A stretch of DNA of 64,000 bases from JBAXAM01 sp037142515 (GCA_037142515.1 JBAXAM010000003.1:1-64000); one strand, 5' to 3'. Positions 52,106 to 60,666 are shown, numbered from the stretch's first letter. Numbers and translations: made by a program. Notes: generated by a model not told the origin, from the letters alone.

Positions 52106-53302
52106 ATGAACATAATGCCAGAGAGAAAAATTTTTAAAGTATCGCAAATTAATGCTGCAGCTAGAGCAATTCTAGAAGCCAATTTTGATCACGTGTGGAT
52201 TGAAGGAGAAATATCAAATCTGGCCGAACCAAGCTCTGGTCATATCTATTTCTCACTTAAAGATGAATCAGCTCAAGTTCGTGCGGCAATGTTTCGTAGT
52301 AGAAAATTGGCTCTTAAGTTTCAGCCAAAAGATGGAGTGCACGTAATTGTTAGCGCACAAATTAGCCTCTATGAGCCAAGAGGTGACTATCAGCTAATTA
52401 TTGAACATATGGAACCTGCTGGCGTCGGAGTTTTGCATGCTAAATTTTTGCAGCTGAAGGCAAAGCTCGAAGCTGAAAAGCTTTTCGATGTTAAATACAA
52501 AAAGCCTTTGCCAAAGTTACCGCGATGTATTGGTGTGATCACTTCGCCAACCGGTGCTGCAATTCGCGATATTTTGAGTGTGCTCAAACGCCGTTTTGCA
52601 GGCGTTACTGTTATTATTTATCCCACGCAGGTACAGGGCAGTGAAGCAGCTGCGCAAATTGTCTTAGCATTGCAGACTGCAAACATGCGTCATGAGAGTG
52701 ATGTATTAATTTTAGCGCGTGGCGGCGGGTCTCTGGAAGACTTGTGGTCGTTTAATGAAGAAGTTGTTGCGCGTGCGATTTTTGCGAGCTCTATTCCGGT
52801 TGTTAGTGCGGTTGGACACGAAACTGATTTTACGATTGCTGATTTTGTTGCTGATATGCGAGCACCGACACCATCAGCTGCGGCGGAGCTTGCGGTTCCG
52901 GATGCTGTGGAATGGTTGGCGGCTTTAGTAAATTTTAAGCAAAGATTAATTAATTTAATACAATATAAATTACAACAAACGAAATTATTATTAGAAAGTT
53001 TAAAAAATCGTTTGCGCCCCCCGCAGTATTATTTATCCCAGCAAGCGCAACGTTTGGATGAAGTGGAGCGCCGCCTTCATATGGCAATGCAGCATCAACT
53101 AACTTATTGGCAGCATCGACTAGTCAAAGCGAGCGCTGCACTTAATTTAGTTAGTCCGCTCGCAACACTAGTACGTGGTTATGCAATTGTCAGCAAGGAT
53201 AGCAGAGTAGTACAAACAACCAAAGACGTTATTGTCGGTGATGCGATACAAACAAAATTGGCGGATGGAACACTTTGTTGTTTGGTAGAAAAAATAATCT
53301 AG
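52106..53302 (+). CDS. xseA: exodeoxyribonuclease VII large subunit
   Basis: The large subunit of ExoVII, which degrades single-stranded DNA. The 398 aa have an N-terminal OB fold (FDHVWIEGEISNLAEPSSGHIYF near residue 28), the catalytic core with CIGVITSPTGAAIRDIL near 141, and ILARGGGSLEDLWSFNEE near 201. VSAVGHETDFTIADFVADMRAPTPSAAAE-type motifs follow (near 232-260), then a long coiled-coil region. The small subunit xseB is not adjacent. The length is a little short of the E. coli enzyme (456). Confidence 0.95.
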   Translation: MNIMPERKIFKVSQINAAARAILEANFDHVWIEGEISNLAEPSSGHIYFSLKDESAQVRAAMFRSRKLALKFQPKDGVHVIVSAQISLYEPRGDYQLIIEHMEPAGVGVLHAKFLQLKAKLEAEKLFDVKYKKPLPKLPRCIGVITSPTGAAIRDILSVLKRRFAGVTVIIYPTQVQGSEAAAQIVLALQTANMRHESDVLILARGGGSLEDLWSFNEEVVARAIFASSIPVVSAVGHETDFTIADFVADMRAPTPSAAAELAVPDAVEWLAALVNFKQRLINLIQYKLQQTKLLLESLKNRLRPPQYYLSQQAQRLDEVERRLHMAMQHQLTYWQHRLVKASAALNLVSPLATLVRGYAIVSKDSRVVQTTKDVIVGDAIQTKLADGTLCCLVEKII

Positions 53303-53781
53303 CGAGTTTCTGATAGCTTAATGATATTTTGGTTGCTCGAACCGCGGAAGGACAGATTGAGATCGTTTTTGTTTACGTCATATGGTCCATCAATCAAAAT
53401 GTCAGTTGATTGCAAAAATTTTTCAATTGCTGGATTTTTTGTTGCCATAGAGAGTAACTCAGCGTAGTAATATCCACTGTAGGTTATAATATTTAAATTA
53501 TTTTTATTTTGTTTTATTAACTCAGCTAATTTTGCACAGGCAGCTGCTTGTGCGAACGGTTCTCCTCCAGAAAATGTTACGCCATCGATTAATTTTGTTT
53601 CGTTGATCGAGTCCAATAGCTTGGTAATGGAAATATCATAACCACCAGCAAAATCTTGAGTGTCTGGATTGTGGCAGCCGACGCAGCGATGCGGGCACCC
53701 TTGGGTAAAAATTACATAGCGTAGTCCCGGTCCATCGACGACGCTTTCTTTAATTATTCCTGCTATGCGAAGTTGAGTCAT
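53299..53781 (-). CDS. nrdG: anaerobic ribonucleotide reductase activating protein (radical SAM)
   Basis: It generates the glycyl radical on NrdD using S-adenosylmethionine. 160 aa from ATG 53781; an upstream TTG in frame is less likely. The radical SAM cluster reads C-P-H-R-C-V-G-C near residue 29, followed by VTFSGGEPFAQ near 69. It starts 4 bp after nrdD on the same strand. Each turnover cycle makes 5'-deoxyadenosine, relevant to the salvage idea for the BMC operon. It overlaps xseA at the 3' end by 4 bp (convergent). Confidence 0.93.
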   Translation of the reverse strand: MTQLRIAGIIKESVVDGPGLRYVIFTQGCPHRCVGCHNPDTQDFAGGYDISITKLLDSINETKLIDGVTFSGGEPFAQAAACAKLAELIKQNKNNLNIITYSGYYYAELLSMATKNPAIEKFLQSTDILIDGPYDVNKNDLNLSFRGSSNQNIIKLSETR

Positions 53782-53785
53782 ACAG

Positions 53786-55795
53786 TTACAGATGTGCAAT
53801 CCTTTGTTTTAATTCTGCTTGCTTGGCATCGTTGAAGCGGTCAATAGTGCTTAAGTAACCGGTGATGCGGCGTATACGTTTAATTGAAGTGGAAGCACAA
53901 GCAGGACAGGCATCATCAATTATTCCCGAGTGACCGCAAGCATTACAAAAATCGACTGGAAAGTTTATGCCTACATATCCCATATTTGCTTCTTTCATGC
54001 ACCGCAGCACTTTTTCTATAGCATCATGATTGTGTTTTGGAGGCGCGCTGAATTCAACATAGCTAATGTGTCCGGCATTTGTATATTTGTGATAAACGCC
54101 TTCAATTCTAATTTTATCATGAGTGCTAATTTGGTAACTGACTGGAACATGAAAAGAGTTGGTATAATACTCTTTATCAGTAACGCCTTTTATAATGCCA
54201 TATTCTTCTTTGTCTAATTTTACAAAGCGTCCCGACAAGCCTTCGGCTGGAGTTGCCAGCAAGGTGTAATTTAAATTATAGCGCTCGGCTAGAGCATCAG
54301 TTTTATTACGCATGAATACAACTATTTCTTCACCCAATTTTTGTGCTTCCAAGCTCATGCCATGATGTTGACCAATTAGCGCCATCAGAGTTTCAGCCAA
54401 ACCAATAAAGCCTATGGCAAGAGTGCCGTGTTTAATTGCTGGTTCGATGCTATCATTTGCTTGTAAATTTTCAGTACCTACGTACAAGTTTTGTCCCATC
54501 AAAAACGGCATATCGCGCACTTTTAGCTTTGCTTGAACGTTGTAGCGGTGATGCAATTGCTCAGCTGCTAATTCAAGCGCGGCATCGAGTTCTTGGTAAA
54601 ATTTAGGTAGATCACGCTGCGCTTTAATTGCTAGGCGCGGTAAATTTAAAGTAGTAAAACTTAAATTGCCGCGTCCGTCGGTTACTGCAGGACCCATGCG
54701 GTTAGCTATAACGCGAGTGCGACACCCCATATAACTAACTTGGTCGCCAAATTCTTTGTTGAAGGAGGAATCCATAAAACTAAAAGTTGGATTCAAGCGT
54801 TTTGTAGCGACGCTGATTGCTAGTCGAAATAAATCATAATTTGGATCAGTGGGATTATAATTTACTCCTTCTTTTACGCGGAAAATTATATTTGGAAAAA
54901 TCGGTGTTTCTCCCATGCCAAGGCCTTTTTCGTAAGCCAATAATACATTACGTGTTATGCGACGTCCGGCTTCACTGGTTTCAGTGCCAATATTTAAACT
55001 GGAAAAGGGCACTTGTGCGCCAGCGCGACTATGCATGCTGTTTAAATTATAGATTAACGCTTCCATTGCTTGGTAGGTTTCGTTATCGTCAGCGTTTTCC
55101 ACAAATGGCGCCATATCGCGATCGAAAAAAGCAAAGCTTTGCCCTCCATGCATGTCATTTTGTGAGCTTTGCAAAATGATAGCGGCTAGTGCTGTAGCCG
55201 AACTAGGACGTTTTGGTGGGCGAATGAAACCGTGGCCATTATTAAAGCCATTTGTTAAAAGCTTGCCCAGGGGGATTTGCACACAAGTTAATGTTTTGCC
55301 ATAAAAGTCTAAGTCATGAATATGATAGTCCCCGCGCTGATGAGCTAGTGATAGATGTTGGGGTATCAAACGGTGCAAATAATAAGCACGTGAAGCAGTG
55401 CTCGCAATTTGTAGCATTTTAGCCGAAGGAGAATTGGAAATATTGGCGTTTTCACGATTGGTTTCAACTAGAATATCTGCAACCATGTCCATTAATTTTG
55501 ATTTGCCTTCGCGAATGCGATTACGTTCGGCGCGGTATAAAATGTAGGCTTTAGCGGTTTTAGCATGGCCACTTTCAATTAATATTTTTTCTACAGCGTC
55601 TTGTACGTCTTCGACGCCAAACAACTGGCTTTGGAATTTTTGTTTTAAGTATTTTAAAACCTGTGCGGTGAGTTCCAGTGCTGTTGCTTGATCTGAGCCG
55701 CCAACCGCTTGAGCTGCTTTTAAAATGGCCTCAGTAATTTTGCCAGAATGAAAATCTGCTTCACGCCCGTCGCGTTTTTGGATTGTAGTAAACAT
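53786..55795 (-). CDS. nrdD: anaerobic (class III) ribonucleoside-triphosphate reductase
   Basis: It reduces ribonucleotides to deoxyribonucleotides without oxygen. 669 aa from ATG 55795, preceded by GGAG; an in-frame ATG ten codons upstream lacks a good site. An ATP-cone lies at about residues 1-95 (QKRDGREADFHSGKITEAIL). The barrel carries MHGGQSFAFFDRDMAPF and NLPRLAIKAQRDL. A zinc site CNACG...CPACAS sits near the C-terminus and the glycyl-radical loop RRITGYLSTIDRFNDAKQAE near residue 644. The short length and this radical loop look more like the Firmicute/Thermotoga-type than E. coli NrdD. Confidence 0.95.
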   Translation of the reverse strand: MFTTIQKRDGREADFHSGKITEAILKAAQAVGGSDQATALELTAQVLKYLKQKFQSQLFGVEDVQDAVEKILIESGHAKTAKAYILYRAERNRIREGKSKLMDMVADILVETNRENANISNSPSAKMLQIASTASRAYYLHRLIPQHLSLAHQRGDYHIHDLDFYGKTLTCVQIPLGKLLTNGFNNGHGFIRPPKRPSSATALAAIILQSSQNDMHGGQSFAFFDRDMAPFVENADDNETYQAMEALIYNLNSMHSRAGAQVPFSSLNIGTETSEAGRRITRNVLLAYEKGLGMGETPIFPNIIFRVKEGVNYNPTDPNYDLFRLAISVATKRLNPTFSFMDSSFNKEFGDQVSYMGCRTRVIANRMGPAVTDGRGNLSFTTLNLPRLAIKAQRDLPKFYQELDAALELAAEQLHHRYNVQAKLKVRDMPFLMGQNLYVGTENLQANDSIEPAIKHGTLAIGFIGLAETLMALIGQHHGMSLEAQKLGEEIVVFMRNKTDALAERYNLNYTLLATPAEGLSGRFVKLDKEEYGIIKGVTDKEYYTNSFHVPVSYQISTHDKIRIEGVYHKYTNAGHISYVEFSAPPKHNHDAIEKVLRCMKEANMGYVGINFPVDFCNACGHSGIIDDACPACASTSIKRIRRITGYLSTIDRFNDAKQAELKQRIAHL

Positions 55796-55855
55796 GTATG
55801 CTGCTCCGTTTAATTTAATCAGCATAATACTACATTTTGTGGTTTTGGCAAGAAG

Positions 55856-55888
55856 AAATCACAAGATGTAGTAAAATTCTTGTGATTT
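55856..55888. promoter_or_regulatory. 11-bp inverted repeat upstream of nrdD
   Basis: AAATCACAAGA (55856-55866) and TCTTGTGATTT (55878-55888) are perfect 11-bp arms around an 11-bp spacer. The centres are 22 bp apart, about two helical turns. It lies 61 bp upstream of the nrdD start, a likely operator position. It does not match the known NrdR box or FNR site. Confidence 0.6.
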
Positions 55889-55923
55889 GATAATCGGCTG
55901 ATTTAAAAAGAAATGTAATTATC

Positions 55924-55974
55924 TTGTAAAAATTTTGTTTTGTGATTATAACTAATTAGGTTATATTTATAACC
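55924..55974 (+). promoter_or_regulatory. promoter and operator of the damaged toxin-antitoxin locus
   Basis: TTGTAA (55924-55929), 17-bp spacer, TATAAC (55947-55952). Palindromes built from the same half-site follow: TATAAC...GTTATA across the -10 and GGTTAT-ATTT-ATAACC at 55959-55974, ending at the toxin ATG. Confidence 0.65.
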
Positions 55975-56186
55975 ATGTATAAAGTACAAATCCATAAGCA
56001 AGCCAGCATAAAATTATGGAGCTTTCTTATGATCATGATTCAAAAGCGTTAGATATCAAAAAACTAGCAGGGGAGGAGTATTGGCGTCTTAGGGTTGGTA
56101 GTTGGCGGGTTGTCTATGATAGGGATGATGTAGTAAAAATTATTAAGATAGAGCGTATTAAATCAAGAGGTGATATATACAAATGA
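55975..56186 (+). pseudogene. RelE-family toxin, internally deleted
   Basis: The frame opens MYKVQIHKQASIK, a normal RelE start, then runs into a stop after 25 codons. A second frame resumes with LSYDHDSKALDIKKLAGEEY and then WRLRVGSWRVVYDRDD and ends at the TGA overlapping the antitoxin ATG. About 30 codons are missing between the two parts, where the central helix of RelE should be, and the deletion shifts the frame. The toxin must be inactive. The promoter, operator and antitoxin are retained. Confidence 0.85.
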
Positions 56187-56518
56187 ATACAACATTACAA
56201 ACAATAAAAAACATATCTGGAAATACAGAATATGTTTTGTTGCCTATAGCGATATACGAAAATTTAAAAGAAAATATTGATCGAGTGGTTAGTCAATGTA
56301 TTTCAAAAAAAGACTATGTTGATTTTGAGCCATCGGATTTTATCAAAAACAAGATTGCTTTGGCGCGCATGAAGGCGAAAATAACACAAGTTTCTTTGGC
56401 CAAACATCTTAATGTGTCACAGGCATACATTAGTAAAATTGAAAATGATGAGTACAAAGTAACTAAAAAATTATTTGAGAAAGTTACTAACGTTATTGAA
56501 AAATTAGCCAATTTTTGA
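56183..56518 (+). CDS. HTH (Xre-type) antitoxin, orphaned
   Basis: 111 aa. The C-terminal helix-turn-helix (about residues 55-108) reads IALARMKAKITQVSLAKHLN then VSQAYISKIENDEYKVTK, typical of Xre/HigA-type antitoxins. The N-terminal part is the toxin-binding region (YVLLPIAIYENLKENID). The ATG overlaps the toxin stop (ATGA), the normal coupled order. Because the toxin is broken, it now acts alone, perhaps only as a repressor of its own promoter. It overlaps the end of the convergent MFS gene by 15 bp. Confidence 0.85.
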   Translation: MNTTLQTIKNISGNTEYVLLPIAIYENLKENIDRVVSQCISKKDYVDFEPSDFIKNKIALARMKAKITQVSLAKHLNVSQAYISKIENDEYKVTKKLFEKVTNVIEKLANF

Positions 56519-57718
56519 AATTGTGACAATCGTTCCCAGCAAGAATAAAATTCCTGCAATAGCCAGCGGAACATGAAAGCCAAGCGCAAGTAGCAGGCCT
56601 GTGAGTGGTGGTGTTATTGCCCATGATAGTGCTGCAAGGCTGCTGCTAATTCCCATAACCCAGCCTTGCTCGTGATTCGCTGCAGTGTCAGAAAAAGCAG
56701 TAACCAGGGCATTTCCACCCAAAGCAATTGCAGTTGCCATTGGTAGCATGCCAAGCCATATACCGATTTCGCCACCGTAAATTACAGCAGTGCAGCAAGT
56801 AGCGGCTATAGTGAGATTGATATAAATAATTTTTTTTAATTTTATAACTCGTATGACTATACGTACTGTTGCTAAAGAATTAAGACAGAGGATAAGGCCC
56901 ATCCATAAATAAAAACAGCCAAGCAAGCGGCCAGAGTAGTTATATTTTTGAATCAAAGAAAGCATATTTGTTTGAAGGTATAGCGCCCATCCAACTTGAA
57001 AACAGACGTAAATAAACGCGAGTGTGCGAATATTTTTATGCGTTAGCGCGCGGATAAAAACTTTAAAGCTTTGGGTGAGGTGTAACTTTTTTGGGAGCTG
57101 AACTTTGAGTGTTTCTTCATATGTTAGTAGCAGCAGCAAGGCATTTAAAAGAGCGAGTATTGCAGCAAAATAAAAAGGGGTAGTAAAACTAAACCAGTCG
57201 ACTAAAGTGTTATCAATTAGTAGGCCGCCAATTATTGGGCCGACAATAAAGCCTAAATTATTGGCTGCAGAGACTGTGCCGAGTAGAGGCGCTTTATTTT
57301 TTTGATTGCTGATATCGATAATAGCCGCTTGGGCTATTATTTGGCTGGCTGCAATAGCTCCAAGCCATGCGCGACCAAGCATTAACAACAATACCTGGTT
57401 GAAAATAATACCAAGCACTGATATGCCCATGCCACAGCTCGTGCCGAGCAGACAAAAAAGTAATACTTTGCGCCTGCCGATGTGATCTGAAATATTGCCA
57501 AGAATTGGTGCGCTTAAAAACATAAACAGTGAGGCAGTTCCCATGGTAATGCCGTATAAAATATTACGCCATTGTATGGATACGTTACTGGTAAACAAAG
57601 TTGTGGATTCACCTGTAAATAATTTACCAAATATTGGCCATGGAAAACTAATTCCCATAGTATCGATAGCGATGATTAAGAATAAAACTATAGCTATATA
57701 ATTGGGTTTAGTTGACAT
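56504..57718 (-). CDS. MFS transporter, TetA-like
   Basis: 404 aa with twelve predicted membrane helices. The loop 2-3 signature G-N-I-S-D-H-I-G-R-R-K-V near residue 74 and GPIIGGLLIDN near 159 match the major facilitator TetA/drug-efflux branch. The substrate is unknown; drug or metabolite export is possible. It is the last gene of a tight three-gene operon (RlmI-like, YbhB-like, MFS), starting one base inside the previous stop. No regulator is adjacent. Confidence 0.85.
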   Translation of the reverse strand: MSTKPNYIAIVLFLIIAIDTMGISFPWPIFGKLFTGESTTLFTSNVSIQWRNILYGITMGTASLFMFLSAPILGNISDHIGRRKVLLFCLLGTSCGMGISVLGIIFNQVLLLMLGRAWLGAIAASQIIAQAAIIDISNQKNKAPLLGTVSAANNLGFIVGPIIGGLLIDNTLVDWFSFTTPFYFAAILALLNALLLLLTYEETLKVQLPKKLHLTQSFKVFIRALTHKNIRTLAFIYVCFQVGWALYLQTNMLSLIQKYNYSGRLLGCFYLWMGLILCLNSLATVRIVIRVIKLKKIIYINLTIAATCCTAVIYGGEIGIWLGMLPMATAIALGGNALVTAFSDTAANHEQGWVMGISSSLAALSWAITPPLTGLLLALGFHVPLAIAGILFLLGTIVTISKIG

Positions 57719-58179
57719 TAGCGTTTTGTGGTTTTTATTCTTGTATAACGGCCCATCAATGTCGCTGTTTCTAGGATATGTCCCTGCATAGCTAGGCGCA
57801 ATTTTTCGCTAGTTATTGCTTCTGGTAAATTGAGTACTGTATCTAGGGCGTATAAATTAAAAATATAGCGGTGTTCGCCTGAGGGGGGGCATGGTGCGCC
57901 ATATTTTGCTTGAGGCCAACTATTGACGCCGACTTTGGTTCCTGGTGGCAAAGTAGTTACATTCTCCTCTAGTGAATTTATTTTTGGAGGTAAATTGTAT
58001 AACACCCAGTGAGTCCAAGTTCCAGATGGAGCATCAGGATCGTCAAAAATCAAGGTAAATGACTTTGTTTTAATTGGTGAATCTTGCCATTTAAGTGGCG
58101 GGGAAACACTCTTGCCATTACAGGTATATAGAACGGGCAAAACACTGCCGTTGGTAAAAGCCGAACTGGTAAGTTTCAT
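57718..58179 (-). CDS. YbhB/YbcL family (PEBP/Raf kinase inhibitor-like) protein
   Basis: 153 aa from ATG 58179, which has AAGGAG upstream; an earlier ATG overlapping the rlmI stop is also possible. The phosphatidylethanolamine-binding protein fold shows LTSSAFTNGSVLPVLYTCNG, then FDDPDAPSGTWTHWVLYNLP (anion pocket with D-P-D-A and H-W) and CPPSGEHRYIFNLYAL near residue 113. No signal peptide was seen, so it is cytosolic like YbhB. The cellular role in bacteria is not settled. Confidence 0.9.
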   Translation of the reverse strand: MKLTSSAFTNGSVLPVLYTCNGKSVSPPLKWQDSPIKTKSFTLIFDDPDAPSGTWTHWVLYNLPPKINSLEENVTTLPPGTKVGVNSWPQAKYGAPCPPSGEHRYIFNLYALDTVLNLPEAITSEKLRLAMQGHILETATLMGRYTRIKTTKR

Positions 58180-58205
58180 GGCACAAACTCCTTGATTTAT
58201 TATTT

Positions 58206-59384
58206 TCATACTTGAGCTATAAATCCTTTTAGATAATCCGTTTCCGTAATTGCTGAATGTATGGGATGATCTGGCGCTTGGTGTAGTTGTTCAATCACTA
58301 TAGCGCCGCGTCTTTCTTGTAATGCTGCTTGGCGCAGTATATCAAGCAGCATGTCTCGTGACAAATGCAGCGAGCATGATGTGGTAATTAAAATTCCGCT
58401 TGGTCGTAAAACTTTTAATGCCAGGCGATGCAAGCGTAAGTAAGCATTTACTCCGGTCTCAATGTCCTTGCGGCGCTTAATAAATGCTGGTGGGTCTAAA
58501 ATAATCACATCAAATAATTTTTGTGCTATATGCAAATCTTTCAAAGCTTGAAAAGCATCGGCACAAATTAGTTCAATTTTGGTGCTGATGTTGTTTAAGT
58601 CAGCATTTTGCTTTATTTGACTTAAAGCAAATTCAGATGCGTCAATACAAGTAATATTTTGAGCGCCATGTTTTGCGGCATTTATACTAAAACTTCCGCT
58701 GTAGCTGAAAACATCAAGCACATTTTTGTTTTTAACATAAGGAGCTAGGCGAGCACGATTGTTGCGTTGATCGTAAAACCAGCCAGTTTTTTGCCCTTCT
58801 TTTATAGAGGCAATAAAACGGATATTGTTTTCTTCGAGCTCAACTTGCTTTGGCGGATTGCCATATGCTGCTTCAATGTATCCTGGTAAATTTTCAGTGG
58901 TGCGAATAGAACTCTTGTTACGCCATAAAATAGAAGTGGGCTTGATTGTACAAACTAGCGCTTCGACAATTAATTCTTTTAAGTTTTCTAGGCCGGCAGT
59001 GTTTAATTGCGCAACTAATACGTCATTAAAGCGGTCGACGACCAAGCCTGGTAATTGATCACTTTCGCCAAAGATCAGGCGGTAAAATGGTTTGGCAAAG
59101 CAAAGTTCGCGAAGCGCTAGCGCCTGTTTGATTCTAGCAATAAAAAAAGCGCAATCAATTTTTTCATTTGGATTGTGTGTCAATAAACGTGCGCAAAGGA
59201 GCGTGTTTGGATTGATATAACCCACGCCTAAATTTTGATTGCGTGAAGTTTTAATTATTACTAGTTCGCCTGGCTCAAAATTTTTTAGGAGCGAGATTTT
59301 TGTGTCTATTTCATTGCTATAGACCCACAAATGTCCAGCGAGCAGTCGACGTTCTTCATTTTTTTTTAAGATAATAGTGTTCAT
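58206..59384 (-). CDS. rlmI: class I SAM-dependent 23S rRNA methyltransferase, RlmI-like
   Basis: 392 aa with an N-terminal PUA domain (about residues 1-75; RRLLAGHLWVYSNEI near 13) and a C-terminal Rossmann methyltransferase. Marks are VLDVFSYSGSFSINAAKHGA near residue 222, the catalytic ILDPPAFIKRRKD near 300 and TTSCSLHLSRDML near 345. RlmI methylates C1962 of 23S rRNA in E. coli. It is the first gene of the operon with YbhB and MFS and is divergent from the SET gene. Confidence 0.88.
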   Translation of the reverse strand: MNTIILKKNEERRLLAGHLWVYSNEIDTKISLLKNFEPGELVIIKTSRNQNLGVGYINPNTLLCARLLTHNPNEKIDCAFFIARIKQALALRELCFAKPFYRLIFGESDQLPGLVVDRFNDVLVAQLNTAGLENLKELIVEALVCTIKPTSILWRNKSSIRTTENLPGYIEAAYGNPPKQVELEENNIRFIASIKEGQKTGWFYDQRNNRARLAPYVKNKNVLDVFSYSGSFSINAAKHGAQNITCIDASEFALSQIKQNADLNNISTKIELICADAFQALKDLHIAQKLFDVIILDPPAFIKRRKDIETGVNAYLRLHRLALKVLRPSGILITTSCSLHLSRDMLLDILRQAALQERRGAIVIEQLHQAPDHPIHSAITETDYLKGFIAQV

Positions 59385-59421
59385 TCTCGACTTAATTCTA
59401 ACACATTTAATTTTTATAGCT

Positions 59422-59454
59422 CTTAAGTGTTTCTTAATATTTTGTTGTTACAAT
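59422..59454 (+). promoter_or_regulatory. PmrA-like direct repeat and -10 before the SET-domain gene
   Basis: CTTAAGTGT (59422-59430), two bases, CTTAATATT (59433-59441): an 11-bp-phased direct repeat whose second copy equals the PmrA box consensus cTTAATatT known for Dot/Icm effector genes of Legionella and Coxiella. A -10-like TACAAT (59449-59454) follows 7 bp later. Confidence 0.55.
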
Positions 59455-59469
59455 GAAAGAAACATTGTA
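59449..59469 (+). promoter_or_regulatory. stem-loop next to the SET gene ribosome-binding site
   Basis: TACAATG (59449-59455), loop AAAGAAA, CATTGTA (59463-59469): 7-bp perfect arms ending one base before the GGAGAG box. It may be an operator, or an RNA hairpin influencing translation. Confidence 0.55.
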
Positions 59470-59478
59470 GGAGAGTTT

Positions 59479-60666
59479 ATGTTTAATGTATCTAAGCGTT
59501 TATTTTTTAGTCGCCTAATTTTATCTGTGGTTGCCGTTTCTTTTTTTGCTATTGCTAACGCTGCTATGGCAGTACCTAAGCAAGAAGTATATTTATCCGA
59601 AGAACCACTACCAAAAATTGCTGCAAGACTTAAAGATCAAGGAATGTCACAAAGGCAAATTGTAAAGCATCTGAAAAGTACTTTGCCTAAAATAAATTCA
59701 CAGCTAGCTAAAGAGAAATTTGGTATAACATGGATAGATAACCAATTGCGAGCTATTAATAATTATCCTGCTGTTGCTATATGTTACATGGGATCAGAGG
59801 TTGGCTATGGCTTATTTGCATTGGATCGTATTGAAGCAAATAGTCTTATAGCTGAATACACTGGTAAACACATTAAAGATGAGCGGTCGTTTACAATGAA
59901 TTCTTACATAGCTGAAGTAGATGGAGATGGTTTGATTTTTGAAAAGATTGATGCAGAGCACGATGGTAATGCTGCTCGTTTTGCCAATCACTTGTTATTT
60001 GAAGATGATTTAGTGTCTTATCGATATGATTTTTCAGATGGGTATATATCAGAGAGCGATCTGGCAATAGCTAATTCTGGGCTCATGCCGCTTAGCACAA
60101 TAGATGACCGACATTCAGTGTTAGTAGCGATTAGAGATATAAACCTGTTTGAACAGATAGGCTTCTCTTATGGCAACAACTATGGTTATGAACACTCGGC
60201 GTGGCCACAAGAACCGTATTTATTTGATAAAAATGGAGATATAATACCTAGCAGTCAATATAAAATATTAAACAAAGGGATAAGGTTTGCTGATGAGCTT
60301 AATAATAAATCTTTATTATTTATACTTACATCTAAAGAATTGAAGCTTTGGACAGAAGAGAATATTTATCTTCATAATGATTATGTAATATTAAATACAG
60401 GAAGAAGCGATATGAAATTTGCTGTTGTTGATCTCAATGTGTGGAAAGAGCAGCTTTCTAAGCCAGTAAACAGATTAAGTGTCCCTTGCTATCTTATGGC
60501 TTCTACGGAAAGCATGGGCGCTCTTTTATATTTATTAGAAAAGATGGATAAACTTGCGTTTAGTAAAGAAAAGCGAAGTAGGTTTTTGACTGCAGCTAGA
60601 GATAGTGGTTATGATATGAAAAAGTTGCAGGGGTTGGTGAAAAATATTGATAAAGAAGATTTATAA
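59479..60666 (+). CDS. secreted SET-domain protein (putative lysine methyltransferase, effector candidate)
   Basis: 395 aa from ATG 59479, chosen for the GGAGAG box and because it begins a clear Sec signal peptide with likely cleavage at N-A-A-M-A near residue 31. The SET domain spans about residues 98-240, with EVGYGLFALDRI (107-118), A-E-Y-T-G (125-129), GNAARFANH (163-171) and GFSYGNNYG (228-236). These are the SAM- and pseudoknot-forming motifs of lysine methyltransferases. The C-terminal 150 residues are unrecognised. SET proteins are mainly eukaryotic; intracellular bacteria use them to methylate host histones or their own proteins. A Sec signal argues for periplasmic passage, so the export route is open. 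Confidence 0.8.
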   Translation: MFNVSKRLFFSRLILSVVAVSFFAIANAAMAVPKQEVYLSEEPLPKIAARLKDQGMSQRQIVKHLKSTLPKINSQLAKEKFGITWIDNQLRAINNYPAVAICYMGSEVGYGLFALDRIEANSLIAEYTGKHIKDERSFTMNSYIAEVDGDGLIFEKIDAEHDGNAARFANHLLFEDDLVSYRYDFSDGYISESDLAIANSGLMPLSTIDDRHSVLVAIRDINLFEQIGFSYGNNYGYEHSAWPQEPYLFDKNGDIIPSSQYKILNKGIRFADELNNKSLLFILTSKELKLWTEENIYLHNDYVILNTGRSDMKFAVVDLNVWKEQLSKPVNRLSVPCYLMASTESMGALLYLLEKMDKLAFSKEKRSRFLTAARDSGYDMKKLQGLVKNIDKEDL

